A stretch of 64,000 nucleotides of DNA from positions 1-64,000 of the forward strand of contig JAQTZE010000011.1 of NCBI GenBank assembly GCA_028687935.1, given 5' to 3'. Shown one piece after another: positions 35,339 through 44,910 of the stretch. The stretch's first letter is position 1. Every line of letters begins with the position of its first letter. Made by a program: the position numbers and the translations under genes. The notes beneath the pieces are model-generated. The model had not been told where the DNA came from and did no database searches. It was given only the letters and a program-made list of their open reading frames with translations. This DNA is from Sulfurimonas sp. Its GTDB lineage: Bacteria; Campylobacterota; Campylobacteria; Campylobacterales; Sulfurimonadaceae.

Positions 35339-36583
35339 TTAGTACTCCCCACTAATTCTTTTGATAGTTGCTAAAGAGACAAAAAGATCATAACTTGCAT
35401 TGTTGAAATCATTGCGTGCCGCTGTTAAATCTGATTGTGCACTCAGAAGATTTAGCGCATCAATCTGACCATATTCGTATCTATCATTTGTTATACGGTA
35501 GTTTTCAAGAGCACTCTCAAGCATCTTTTTTGAAACATCTATCTGGCTTTTTGCTACATAATAGCTCTCGTAAGCCTCATGTAGCTGATACTCTAAATCT
35601 AGTTTCATAGCAGCTATATCCGTATTTTGAGCAATAATTTTCTCAGCAGCACCAAGTCGTTTTGCTTCGTCTGCGCGGCCATTATACAAATTCCATCTTG
35701 CATTTATTTTCGTCTGCACCTGATCTTTTACTTGTACTAAAGTTGTTCCGGCGTATCTCTCTTTATCGTTTAAGATATAATCAGCAGATAAATCTATCTG
35801 TGGATAAAAAGCACCTGCGACAACTTCTTGTTCAGAGTGAAGTGCGTCACGCTGTTTGTAGAGTGCATGAAGCTCAGCGCGTTTTTCAAATGTAGTATGC
35901 AGCAAGAGTTGAAACTCTTCTACAGGAAGAATATCAACCTTTATATCTTCTATTTGCTCTTCATTTTCAAGAGCTCCTCCTAAAACACGCCAAAGCATAG
36001 AGCGAGACTTTTTTATATTACTTTTTGCAATATTTAACGATTGCTCTGAGCGAAGTTTTTGTACATCTATCAATAACAACTCATTTTTTGCAATCATTCC
36101 CTGTTCATAGCGGATTTTTGCATCACTGTAAGAGCGCTCAAGAGAATGTAGTTCATCCTCTTGAGTCTGTATAGATTTTATTGCTTTGAGAGAGGCTATA
36201 TATGCCTGAATTACTTCAAGTTTCACATCAGACTGCCTAGCCATGAGCAGTAGTTTTTGTGCCTGCGTTTGAAGCTCTTTTGAATCAATATTAGCTTTAT
36301 CGGAAAAACCATTAAAGAGATTATATTTGGTACTGAGATTATAATAATGCGACGGGCTGAAGCTAAAAGCAGTAGTTTCATCAGAGTCTTGCCAGTTAAA
36401 ACCTACATCAAGAGTCGGATGCAATCGCGACTCCGCTTCAAGTTCGCCTGTTTTTGCATACTCTACATTGCTTTTTGCCTTGTGGATAAGCGGCGAGTTA
36501 TCCATCGCTCTCTCAAGTGCTTCATCCAGGGTCAGTGCATATAAAGAAGCAGCACTGAACAAAAATATAGAAAACAGTTTCAT
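35339..36583 (-). CDS. TolC-family outer-membrane efflux channel
   Basis: A 414-residue outer-membrane factor with signal peptide (1-16) and two repeated TolC halves of long coiled-coil helices and short strands (TLDEALERAMDNSP at the start, and later NYRITNDRYEYGQIDALNLL). It forms the trimeric exit duct for the RND pump. It overlaps the RND gene by 4 bases. Length is normal. Confidence 0.9.
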   Translation of the reverse strand: MKLFSIFLFSAASLYALTLDEALERAMDNSPLIHKAKSNVEYAKTGELEAESRLHPTLDVGFNWQDSDETTAFSFSPSHYYNLSTKYNLFNGFSDKANIDSKELQTQAQKLLLMARQSDVKLEVIQAYIASLKAIKSIQTQEDELHSLERSYSDAKIRYEQGMIAKNELLLIDVQKLRSEQSLNIAKSNIKKSRSMLWRVLGGALENEEQIEDIKVDILPVEEFQLLLHTTFEKRAELHALYKQRDALHSEQEVVAGAFYPQIDLSADYILNDKERYAGTTLVQVKDQVQTKINARWNLYNGRADEAKRLGAAEKIIAQNTDIAAMKLDLEYQLHEAYESYYVAKSQIDVSKKMLESALENYRITNDRYEYGQIDALNLLSAQSDLTAARNDFNNASYDLFVSLATIKRISGEY

Positions 36584-39500
36584 GATAATGACTCCTTTTT
36601 ATTGGTGAGTTTTTCAAATCCTATAGCAAAATACATCAGTGCCGGAGTTACAAAAATGGTAAAGAACATAGAAAACGCCAAGCCTCCTGTTATCACTGAA
36701 CCAAGCCCGCGGTAAAATTCAGACCCAGGTCCAGGAGCCAACACAAGAGGTAACATTCCAAAAACAGAAGTCATTGAACTCATAAATATTGGTCGTAAAC
36801 GACTGCTTGTTGCCTCGATGACTGCCTCTTTATAGTCCATATTGTTATAGCGTACATTATTAAGAGACTGATATACGATTAATATTGCATTGTTTACAAC
36901 AATACCGATGAGGATAATAAATCCAAGCATGGTTAAGATATCTAAAGGCTGAGCCGAGATATATTTGTTTGTTAGGCTAAGCCCGATAAAACCACCTGCT
37001 GCTGCCATAGGAACTGTAAACATTACAACAAGCGGGTAGATAAAATTACCAAACAAAGCACTCATGAGCAGATAGATTATCGCCAGAGCAAAGAGCAGGT
37101 TGAGCGTCATGGAGGCAATCGTCTCAGTGAGTTTATCTGCTTTTCCTGCGAGTTTTACCTGTACATTATTAAATACTCCCTGCTTACGCAAGTCACTGAG
37201 TATATCTTTATCGATACTCTCTACCGCCTCTTCAAGCGTCATATTACTGGGAGGCGTTACCTGAAGAGTAATGGTTCTTTTACCCTCCACATGTCTAATC
37301 TTCGTGATTCCTGTTGTGTATTGAAGTTGTGCCAGCTTTGAGATAGGAATCAATCCCGCTTTTGGCGTAGCCAATTGAGTCATGAAGAGTGCTTCAGGAG
37401 AGTTTATCTGAGAATCATTGGATTTTAAGATCATATCAATGGATTTATCTCCTTGTTTAGCATACTCGCTAATCTTGCGTCCATCCATCAAAACATCGGA
37501 CGCAAAACCAAAACTACTGCTGTTTAAACCAACAGAAGATAAAGCTTCTCTATCGGGAATAAGCCTTACTTCTGGAAAAAGAATTTCAAGAGATGGAACA
37601 GGACGGATCTGGGCACCTTGAATCTTTTGTGAGATAGTTCCCAAAACAATACCGCTGATTTTCACAAGCTCTTCAATACTGTTTCCACTAATATCTATAT
37701 TGACATTTCTACCTTCTCCGATACCCTCTTCAAACACACCTCTTTGTAAAGAGATACCAAAAATACCTGCAAAACTATTTACCAAGGGGGTCATGTAAGG
37801 AACATATTCAGATGCTCGCTCCTCCTCTTTGGAAATAATTCCTTGAATAATCATATCCCCAGCAGAGATAAAAAAAGTGCGTTCAATAGGAGGAATTCCG
37901 TTTATCTCCTCATCTGCGTAGTGAGGCTTCATCTGCTCATAGAGCTCATTTCCTATTCTTTTAGATTCACTCTCTGAGAGTCCTGGAGGCGGGATTAAAA
38001 TATTCATAACTAGATTTTGATTTCCCTGTGGCAGATACTCCATCTTTGGAAATAAAAACCAGATTGTGATAAGAGATGCAGCACCCATTCCTATGATTGT
38101 TATCAACTGATTTGTTTTTCGCTTGAGACTCCATATAACTACATACATGAACAAACTATTGATTTTTGCGCCGATTGTCACAAGAATACTCTTATGCTCT
38201 ATCTTTTGTGCTTGGGTTGTATCTATTTTTTTTGGACTAAATTTCGTCAATAGTGTCCATAACATAGGAATAACAGAGATAGAGACAAACAAAGAGAAAG
38301 TTATAGCAGCCGTAACGGCAATAGCGATATCTTTAAAAAGCTGTCCTGCTTCGGATTCTAAAAAGATTACAGGTAAAAAGACGGCGATTGTTGTAAGAGT
38401 AGATGCTACTAGTGCGCCCCAAACTTCCATAGAGCCATCAAGTGCCGCTTGAAAATAGTCTTTACCCATATTTCTATGTCGGTCAATATTTTCTATGACT
38501 ACAATCGCGCTGTCTATAAGCATACCCACGGCAAAGGAAATTCCGGCAAGTGAGATTGTGTTGAGGCTTCTATCCATGGCACTTAAAACCATAAATGTTG
38601 CAACTATACTTATAGGGATAGCTAATGTTACAACAGCAGTTGCAGAAAATGAGCGTAAAAAAAGAAGCAATATAATAATAGCCAGTATCGCACCGAGCAC
38701 AATGTTTTGTTTGACAAGGTCAATTGCTCCCTGAACATAGGCTCTTTGGTCATAAAACCATTCAATTTGAATATTGTATTGCGGGAGGATATCTTTATTA
38801 AGATGAGCAACAACTTCTTCTACACGGTTTGTTGTGTCGATAACATTTGCCAATGGATCAACGGAGATACCGTACATAAGAGATTTCGAAGCTCCATTTT
38901 TACTTGCAACTACGATATTTGCTTGAACTTTTTCATACCCTTTTTCCACGCTGGCTATATCGCTTAGATAGATACTGCGATGCCCATCATGAAAAAGTAC
39001 CATTTTTTCAAGCTCTTCAATTGAAGTAAATCTCGCAGTAGTTCTTATACGATATGTTCGACGATCTATATCTATCGTTCCTGCTGATGTATCTTGATTT
39101 TCGGCTGTAATTGCTGCAGCAACTTGATCAATTGTTAAGCCGTATGCCGCAAGCTTTTGTGGAAATAGCTTGATATGCATCTGCTCTTTGGTACCGCCTG
39201 GCATCATTATGCCCGAGACCCCTTTTACCCTCTCTAGCTGTTCGTTTATTTCATTATCTATAAAAGTTTTATAAGTATCTATATCTCTCTCATTCCCCGC
39301 TGTGGTTACAAAACCCATCCAAATAACAGGAGAAGCATCTGCGCCCGCTGATGCTATTATCGGTTTTTGAACATTTTGTGGATAGTTCTCTACCTGATTG
39401 AGCTTATTGGAAACTTCCAATAAGACCTTGTTCATGTCGGTACCTATCTTAAATGTCAATTTGATCTCTGCCAAATTATCAGAGGATGTTGACTCATACG

Positions 39501-39735
39501 ATACAAGATCTGGTGTTGCTTTTAACTGCTCTTCTTGTTTTTGTACAATCTCTCGTTCTATTTCACTCGGTGTCGCTCCAGGCCAAATGGTTGTTACTCC
39601 AATGGTTGGTTGTATAACATTTGGCGTAAGCATATAGGGAAGGTTTGAGAGTGCTACAAAGCCAAACATCATAATCAAAATAACGCCAACAATGACTACA
39701 ACGGGTTTTTTAATAGAAAGTTCAACAAAATTCAT
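36580..39735 (-). CDS. RND-family efflux transporter (HAE1-like)
   Basis: A 1051-residue inner-membrane proton-driven pump with 12 predicted helices and two large periplasmic loops. The TM4 region shows FAVGMLIDSAIVVIENIDRH with the proton-relay acidic residue, and the second half has ILIGIVVNNAILIVYQ. The first helix reads KPVVVIVGVILIMMFGF. It assembles with the adjacent adaptor and TolC. Because a LolA-like protein and LolCDE-like genes follow in the same operon, the substrate may be lipidic rather than a drug. That is inference. Confidence 0.92.
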   Translation of the reverse strand: MNFVELSIKKPVVVIVGVILIMMFGFVALSNLPYMLTPNVIQPTIGVTTIWPGATPSEIEREIVQKQEEQLKATPDLVSYESTSSDNLAEIKLTFKIGTDMNKVLLEVSNKLNQVENYPQNVQKPIIASAGADASPVIWMGFVTTAGNERDIDTYKTFIDNEINEQLERVKGVSGIMMPGGTKEQMHIKLFPQKLAAYGLTIDQVAAAITAENQDTSAGTIDIDRRTYRIRTTARFTSIEELEKMVLFHDGHRSIYLSDIASVEKGYEKVQANIVVASKNGASKSLMYGISVDPLANVIDTTNRVEEVVAHLNKDILPQYNIQIEWFYDQRAYVQGAIDLVKQNIVLGAILAIIILLLFLRSFSATAVVTLAIPISIVATFMVLSAMDRSLNTISLAGISFAVGMLIDSAIVVIENIDRHRNMGKDYFQAALDGSMEVWGALVASTLTTIAVFLPVIFLESEAGQLFKDIAIAVTAAITFSLFVSISVIPMLWTLLTKFSPKKIDTTQAQKIEHKSILVTIGAKINSLFMYVVIWSLKRKTNQLITIIGMGAASLITIWFLFPKMEYLPQGNQNLVMNILIPPPGLSESESKRIGNELYEQMKPHYADEEINGIPPIERTFFISAGDMIIQGIISKEEERASEYVPYMTPLVNSFAGIFGISLQRGVFEEGIGEGRNVNIDISGNSIEELVKISGIVLGTISQKIQGAQIRPVPSLEILFPEVRLIPDREALSSVGLNSSSFGFASDVLMDGRKISEYAKQGDKSIDMILKSNDSQINSPEALFMTQLATPKAGLIPISKLAQLQYTTGITKIRHVEGKRTITLQVTPPSNMTLEEAVESIDKDILSDLRKQGVFNNVQVKLAGKADKLTETIASMTLNLLFALAIIYLLMSALFGNFIYPLVVMFTVPMAAAGGFIGLSLTNKYISAQPLDILTMLGFIILIGIVVNNAILIVYQSLNNVRYNNMDYKEAVIEATSSRLRPIFMSSMTSVFGMLPLVLAPGPGSEFYRGLGSVITGGLAFSMFFTIFVTPALMYFAIGFEKLTNKKESLS

Positions 39736-40787
39736 TTGCGAACCTTTTCCATAACCTGCATATTTGGAGCAATTCTCTCATTCCCTTTTACGATAACTCT
39801 CATCTGCTCCTTCAAGCCCTCAGCAACGACTGCTACCATATCCGTTTCATATCCTAGTACCTTAACAGGAATCATGACCGCTTTCGCATCCACAACGACA
39901 AAGACAACATCTTGTTCAGAGCGTTTAATAAGTGCATCACGCGGGACAAGCAAGGTATTTTCTTTTTTTAAGATTGGTATATCAATATCGATTCTCATTC
40001 CTTCAATAAATCTTTTATTATCTGGAACAGTAAATATTAAAGGAAAAGTTCTCGTCGCATTATCAGCAAGCGGAATAATATTTTTTAGAGAGAGTTCAAT
40101 CTCTTCTGTGCCGATTTTTGCTCTAAATTTTTTATATTGAGATATATTTTTTATGAAATCAGCAGGAATATTTACTTTTGCTTCTATACTTTGTGGTTCT
40201 ATCAATGTAGCAACGGTATCTCCTTTTGCTACCCATTGTCCTATTGCAACATTTCTCTCAACTACAACACAATCAAATGGAGCTTTGATGTGAGTTTTTT
40301 GCATCTGTATATTCATGGCACTCAACTCATTCTCCATGGCCTCAACTTGAGCCTTTTGTTGTTTATTTGCATACAAGACCAAATCATAACTGCTCTGCGA
40401 GATACTGTTGCGTTTAAAGAGAGCTTCTGAGCGCTCTAGTTCTCTCTCTTGGCGTGTCAAATCTGCCTTCATTGCTTTGATCATCGATTTTTTTGCCATT
40501 ATATTTGCTTCTAATATTTTTGAATCGAGAGAGGCTAACACAGCATCTTTTTTTATACTTTGTCCCTCTTGAAATGAAAAGTTTGCAACTACACCTTCCA
40601 TCTCTGAAGCTATCTTTGTTTTTGTATTGTAAAACAGAATTCCGCTAAAGGTTTGCACAGGATGTATCATCCCTTTTTCAACTTTCGCTGTAACAACTAA
40701 TGCACCTGATGGAACCTGATTGTTCTCAGAAGCAAAAACAGACGCTATAAGTGAAAATATTAAAATTAAGATTGATTTTTTCATCAA
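39732..40787 (-). CDS. RND periplasmic adaptor (membrane fusion protein)
   Basis: A 351-residue adaptor with signal peptide (about 1-20), a biotinyl-lipoyl half-motif GVVANFSFQEGQSIKKDAVL, an alpha-helical hairpin (about 95-150), the second lipoyl half THIKAPFDCVVVERNVAIGQ, and beta-barrel and membrane-proximal domains. It bridges the pump and TolC. It overlaps the regulator gene and the pump gene by 4 bases each. Confidence 0.92.
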   Translation of the reverse strand: MMKKSILILIFSLIASVFASENNQVPSGALVVTAKVEKGMIHPVQTFSGILFYNTKTKIASEMEGVVANFSFQEGQSIKKDAVLASLDSKILEANIMAKKSMIKAMKADLTRQERELERSEALFKRNSISQSSYDLVLYANKQQKAQVEAMENELSAMNIQMQKTHIKAPFDCVVVERNVAIGQWVAKGDTVATLIEPQSIEAKVNIPADFIKNISQYKKFRAKIGTEEIELSLKNIIPLADNATRTFPLIFTVPDNKRFIEGMRIDIDIPILKKENTLLVPRDALIKRSEQDVVFVVVDAKAVMIPVKVLGYETDMVAVVAEGLKEQMRVIVKGNERIAPNMQVMEKVRK

Positions 40788-41344
40788 TATTCCTTTATAT
40801 TTTTCATATTATCTGGAGTATTATTTGATATCCCGCTCCAATAGATTTGAAATGTTTTTTCAAGCATTTCAGGGGAATATAGTTCAGGATGAGCAATGAA
40901 ATAGTTCCCATTCATTCTCATGTTCCAACTAAAATGATTCATCACATATTCAAAATTATCACATTGAGTAAGATTGCTGGAGATAAGCTCCACTATAGTA
41001 TTTATGTAATAATCAAATCGTTTTCCTACATCTTCCATAGCCACAGCACTCGCATAATAATCAAAAACATATCGCTCAAGAAAGTTCGCGTACGCCGTAT
41101 GTTTTAACCCCCACTCTATATTTAAATACCACAATTGTCTTACTCTTTCATAGGCATTTGCATCATCTCTAAAGTGTTTTTTATGAAAATTTATAAGAGA
41201 ATCAAAAATAAGATTATAGAGCGCATGTACAAGCTCTTCTTTGGTTTTAAAGTGGTGAAACAGCGTTCCTGTCGCGACTCCTGCCTCTTTAGCTATCAAA
41301 GCAGTGCTTGTACTCTGTATCCCTTTATCTATAAAAAGGTTCAT
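40784..41344 (-). CDS. TetR-family regulator of the efflux operon, N-terminal frame disrupted
   Basis: A TetR regulator with HTH ALIAKEAGVATGTLFHHFKT. From the ATG at 41344 the protein has 186 residues and lacks most of helix 1. In the same frame the DNA upstream reads KTRKILQTA, the expected helix 1, but no start codon precedes it. An ATG at 41376 with AGGAT upstream is out of frame by one base; one extra A in the ACAAAACG run would give MTKTRKILQTAMNLF. A palindrome at 41387-41410 is its likely operator. It is the first gene of the operon and overlaps the adaptor by 4 bases. Confidence 0.85.
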   Translation of the reverse strand: MNLFIDKGIQSTSTALIAKEAGVATGTLFHHFKTKEELVHALYNLIFDSLINFHKKHFRDDANAYERVRQLWYLNIEWGLKHTAYANFLERYVFDYYASAVAMEDVGKRFDYYINTIVELISSNLTQCDNFEYVMNHFSWNMRMNGNYFIAHPELYSPEMLEKTFQIYWSGISNNTPDNMKNIKEY

Positions 41345-41386
41345 TGCTGTTTGAAGTATTTTTCTCGTTTTGTCATTATAAAATCC

Positions 41387-41410
41387 TAAATAGACTGATT
41401 AGTCGGTTTA
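41387..41410. promoter_or_regulatory. Palindromic operator for the TetR regulator
   Basis: A 24-bp imperfect palindrome centred on GACTGATTAGTC (perfect inverted arms GACT/AGTC with outer TAAA/TTTA). It lies just upstream of the regulator start, where a TetR autorepressor would act on the whole operon. Confidence 0.65.
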
Positions 41411-41855
41411 TTATAGGCTTATTTTTTTTCTTGTCAAGGAGTTACTATACAAATAAAATCTCTGTTGTATTAGAAGTTGATATATCTGAGTTCTATATTT
41501 GTTTTCATCTTACATATAATCTCTCTTTACTTAAAGACAACTTACTCGCTATAGCAGTAACATCAAAAACTTACAATAATAAAAAATTCTCACTAGCTAA
41601 TCAAAATCATGTTAAAAAGCTCTATCATTCCAACTCTATAGATTAATATAACTATTAACTCTTTTGAAACAACTAGCCCTGAATTTGAATCTAAAACATA
41701 CTCATTAACCATTCTTGATGAAACAAAGAAGAATGTAGCTAACACATTAAATATTTTACTTTATATCAAAAAAATGAGTATTCTCATCTTCTACAACCAA
41801 CCTGCATTCTTGTTCATACTTCCAGCATGGTTGTTTAGTAAAATTTTTCATGACC
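41411..41855. other. Gap with protein-like plus-strand fragments, unidentified
   Basis: About 445 bases between the TetR regulator and the DUF4136 gene. On the plus strand two open stretches read like protein: one near 41445-41646 (includes VVLEVDISEFYICFHL) and, after a frame change, one from about 41644 to 41862 (includes TILDETKKNVANTLNILL). No start or ribosome site was found and the family is unknown. It may be a decayed gene. Confidence 0.25.
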
Positions 41856-42446
41856 TCACTTAGTTGGAAAATCTTTAAATAATAACTCTACCACTTTGCT
41901 GAAATAAGTACTCTTCTCTTCTTGTGACATATCGCCAGAGAATTCATCCTCAGCTACCCCTTGCCAAACAACCTCTTTTTGTTTAACATCAAAAACTTCT
42001 ATGATAAGTTTTCCTTCTTCATACTCGTAAGTATTAGTACTGACTCTAACATCCGGTGCATAATAGCTCTCTCTCATATGCAGATGAGGATTTAGCGGAT
42101 TATAGAGACGCCCCTCATTTAGTATTACTGGCTGAATACCTATGGTCTCATAATTTGTCTCTACTTGACTGTTTTTTTGAACATCAAGATGCACTATCAA
42201 ATAAAAATCTGCCATACTTTTATCTACTTTTTTGTACCCTTTTTCTTCAATGTATTCCTCTACTATTTTACTTACCCTACTTCTTGCAAAGTCTTTATCA
42301 TCATTCTCTTTTACATACTCTACAGAGAAGGTGGAAAGTGCTTTAAAATCATATTTTGGATCATAATCAACACTAACCTGCAGTGAAGAACACCCGCCTA
42401 AAATGATACTTGCTATTAGTAACATAAACCAATTTTTCATATTCAA
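41856..42446 (-). CDS. DUF4136-type lipoprotein
   Basis: A 196-residue lipoprotein with lipobox LGGC (Cys19). The mature part matches the DUF4136 pattern: an early VDYDPKYDFKALSTFSV, then IVEEYIEEKGYKKVDKSMADFYLIVHL and a later EGKLIIEVFDVKQKEVVWQG. These envelope lipoproteins are of unknown role. It lies 71 bases after the spermidine-synthase fusion and may be co-transcribed with it. Confidence 0.82.
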   Translation of the reverse strand: MNMKNWFMLLIASIILGGCSSLQVSVDYDPKYDFKALSTFSVEYVKENDDKDFARSRVSKIVEEYIEEKGYKKVDKSMADFYLIVHLDVQKNSQVETNYETIGIQPVILNEGRLYNPLNPHLHMRESYYAPDVRVSTNTYEYEEGKLIIEVFDVKQKEVVWQGVAEDEFSGDMSQEEKSTYFSKVVELLFKDFPTK

Positions 42447-42517
42447 ACTCCTTCACTCTTCCCTGTAATTATACCACTAGTTACTGACCTAACTCTATCT
42501 ATCAAATTGTTAAAGCT

Positions 42518-44902
42518 TTAATTTTTAAGATACGATGACATATCATGTGAAAAATTACTTTTCAAAAACCCTACCGTATCAAAGCTATTTCCTTGAATAT
42601 CGTAAAACCTTGAATTGAATGTCTCTGCAAGTACATTTTTATCTGTTGCAGATATCGCTGAGGCAGAGATAGCCACCAACTCTTCTCTAGAAAGTGCGAA
42701 ATGACGTATTAAATCATAAGAGTTTTCTATATTATGGGGCTGAAGAACTCTTTTTATTTGTGGAACTTGCATCTGTTTTTGAATTCTTTCATAATCAAAA
42801 ACTATAGGTTGGTTGGAGCCAAACATTATAAAATCTCTTGTTGAGATATCAACAAAACTAATCACGTATTCAAATGTATCTGTATAAGCTTTTATAATGC
42901 TTTTAAATGTAGCTACATCAATTTTGAACAGAGGGACCCATTGTGCATTAATTCCATTTGGAGAGAGTCTTGATTTAACTATCTCAAAAAAATCTCTGTT
43001 CATAACATTTGATGCTCCAGAGAGCCATGGATGTGATGGTTGCGATACAATAACATCATAAGTATTGTCGGACATTAGTAAAGTATTACGTGCATCATTA
43101 ATCGTAACATGTACGCGTTTATCCTCATCTGTAGGCAGTTTATTGTCATAAAGTGTACGCATAGCATCAAGTACAGCAGAATCCAATTCCACTACATCAA
43201 TCCTTTCCAACTCATTCATAGCCAAAGCTTTAACTGTCGTTCCTCCACCATATCCGACAACAAATGCTTTTTTTGCAAGAGGATTTAACAATAGTGGTAT
43301 TTCTCCCAATAAAAATTCATTTAACAGTAGATTATCCGCATCACATATATCAACCCATGATTCATTCATTCCATTATTAAATAATCTCTTAATACATGGG
43401 TAGTTATCATAGCTTAGTATGCCGATGATTCCTGTCTGCCCCTCTTTAAGGTAGTGAATTGTTGATTTTACATGAGCAGATGCATGCTTAGTATCGCGCT
43501 GTACAACAATATTAATCATAGAACGATAATCTATATGTGGGAGATAAGTACTTATAAATACAAATATAATTGTAAAACTACTCCAAATATAAAAAATATT
43601 TTTACTTTTAATATCATTCACAAAAAGCAGAGAGGAAAATAAAATTACTAGTGCTCCAGCACTTAGCAATACATCCGTTGAAAAGTATGGAATAATCCAA
43701 AAACCGGCAATTACTGAACCAAAAACTCCTGCAATAATATTTATCGCGTAGGCTTTACCGACATGAGAATAAAATACTTGAGAATCCGCTGAGTAAAGCT
43801 TGAGTGCCACAGGAAACAGGGCACCAAAGAGAGCAGTCGCAGGTAATAACAGTAAAAACATAACAAGGTATTTACTCCACCTATAAACAAATGCATCAAC
43901 TTCCAAAGTATTGAGTTGTTCATAAATATCCGAGAAAACTCCTAAACCCACTCTAGCCGCTAGAAGCATTACACTAAGTAGTATTAAGCCAAAGAAAAGC
44001 ATCTTCTTTGCTTCGATGCTTGAAAAAACACGGAGTTTTAGAGCATATGAACCCAGAGCTATACCTACGAGAAACATAGAAAGGATTAAAGAAAATCCAT
44101 AAATAGTATTTCCAGTATAAACAATAAGAAACTTCATCCATCCCACTTCTGTAGCCATCGCAACGAAGCCAGTTACAAAAAGTACAATAAGAGCTTTTAT
44201 ATTGAATTTATCATCTTTTTCTGTAATCGCTGAAGATGTAAAGAGCGGGCTAGAGGAAGAAATAATTCGTCTATAAATAAGAAGACCTGCAAATACAATG
44301 AAGGCGTTTATAGAAGCAGCTATATAGAGCGTACCGTCTAAACCAAAATATGGAATCAACACAAAGCCTGAAAGAAGCGCCCCCGTAACTGCTCCGAGTG
44401 TGTTAAATGCGTAAAAGTGCGCGAGTCTGTTCCCAATCCCATCTTTGTTAAGAATTGCAACGGCAACGAGAATAGGGAAAGTAGTGCCAATTAGAAATGT
44501 TGGTATGAGTAGCAGTAGCATTACTACAAAAAATTTTAATCCTAAACCAGCTTCAGTTATAGGAAGTATTGACAGATAATAGTCGAGATCCAAAAGAATC
44601 GGCAACAGCGAGAGTGCGCTAAGTGCAATTCCTATTTCGACAAAAAGATAAATTTTAAATGCATTTTTAAATCTTTGAAGAATATGCCCTGCAAAATAGC
44701 TACCAAGTCCCAATCCAAGAAAAAATGCTGCTAAAACTGTACTGATTGAGATACTTGTAGATCCTATGCTTAAACTTAGCAAGCGAACCCACAATACTTG
44801 ATATATAAGTGCAGAACTACCTGAAAGCAATAAAAAAATTGAAACTATCCACCCCACTGTCATTCTGCTAAGTGCCTCAGAGGAGTGGTTGAAAATTGTC
44901 AA
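42518..44902 (-). CDS. Fused MFS-like transporter/spermidine synthase
   Basis: A 794-residue fusion. The first ~450 residues hold about a dozen membrane helices of the type found in membrane-bound spermidine-synthase-like proteins. The C-terminal part is a Rossmann methyltransferase-like aminopropyltransferase with the SAM site VVGYGGGTTVKAL, acidic VVELDSAV and DARNTL, and VIVSQPSHPWLSG. Such fusions are often found near multiheme cytochromes and cytochrome biogenesis genes in anaerobes, but their substrate is unknown. It follows CcsBA by 8 bases. Confidence 0.85.
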   Translation of the reverse strand: MTIFNHSSEALSRMTVGWIVSIFLLLSGSSALIYQVLWVRLLSLSIGSTSISISTVLAAFFLGLGLGSYFAGHILQRFKNAFKIYLFVEIGIALSALSLLPILLDLDYYLSILPITEAGLGLKFFVVMLLLLIPTFLIGTTFPILVAVAILNKDGIGNRLAHFYAFNTLGAVTGALLSGFVLIPYFGLDGTLYIAASINAFIVFAGLLIYRRIISSSSPLFTSSAITEKDDKFNIKALIVLFVTGFVAMATEVGWMKFLIVYTGNTIYGFSLILSMFLVGIALGSYALKLRVFSSIEAKKMLFFGLILLSVMLLAARVGLGVFSDIYEQLNTLEVDAFVYRWSKYLVMFLLLLPATALFGALFPVALKLYSADSQVFYSHVGKAYAINIIAGVFGSVIAGFWIIPYFSTDVLLSAGALVILFSSLLFVNDIKSKNIFYIWSSFTIIFVFISTYLPHIDYRSMINIVVQRDTKHASAHVKSTIHYLKEGQTGIIGILSYDNYPCIKRLFNNGMNESWVDICDADNLLLNEFLLGEIPLLLNPLAKKAFVVGYGGGTTVKALAMNELERIDVVELDSAVLDAMRTLYDNKLPTDEDKRVHVTINDARNTLLMSDNTYDVIVSQPSHPWLSGASNVMNRDFFEIVKSRLSPNGINAQWVPLFKIDVATFKSIIKAYTDTFEYVISFVDISTRDFIMFGSNQPIVFDYERIQKQMQVPQIKRVLQPHNIENSYDLIRHFALSREELVAISASAISATDKNVLAETFNSRFYDIQGNSFDTVGFLKSNFSHDMSSYLKN

Positions 44903-44910
44903 ATATTTCC

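Noticed and set aside
41344-41646. A 100-codon plus-strand gene starting inside tetR
   Set aside because: The start overlaps the regulator antisense and includes the operator. Only the part after about 41445 looks protein-like, so I describe it as an unidentified fragment.
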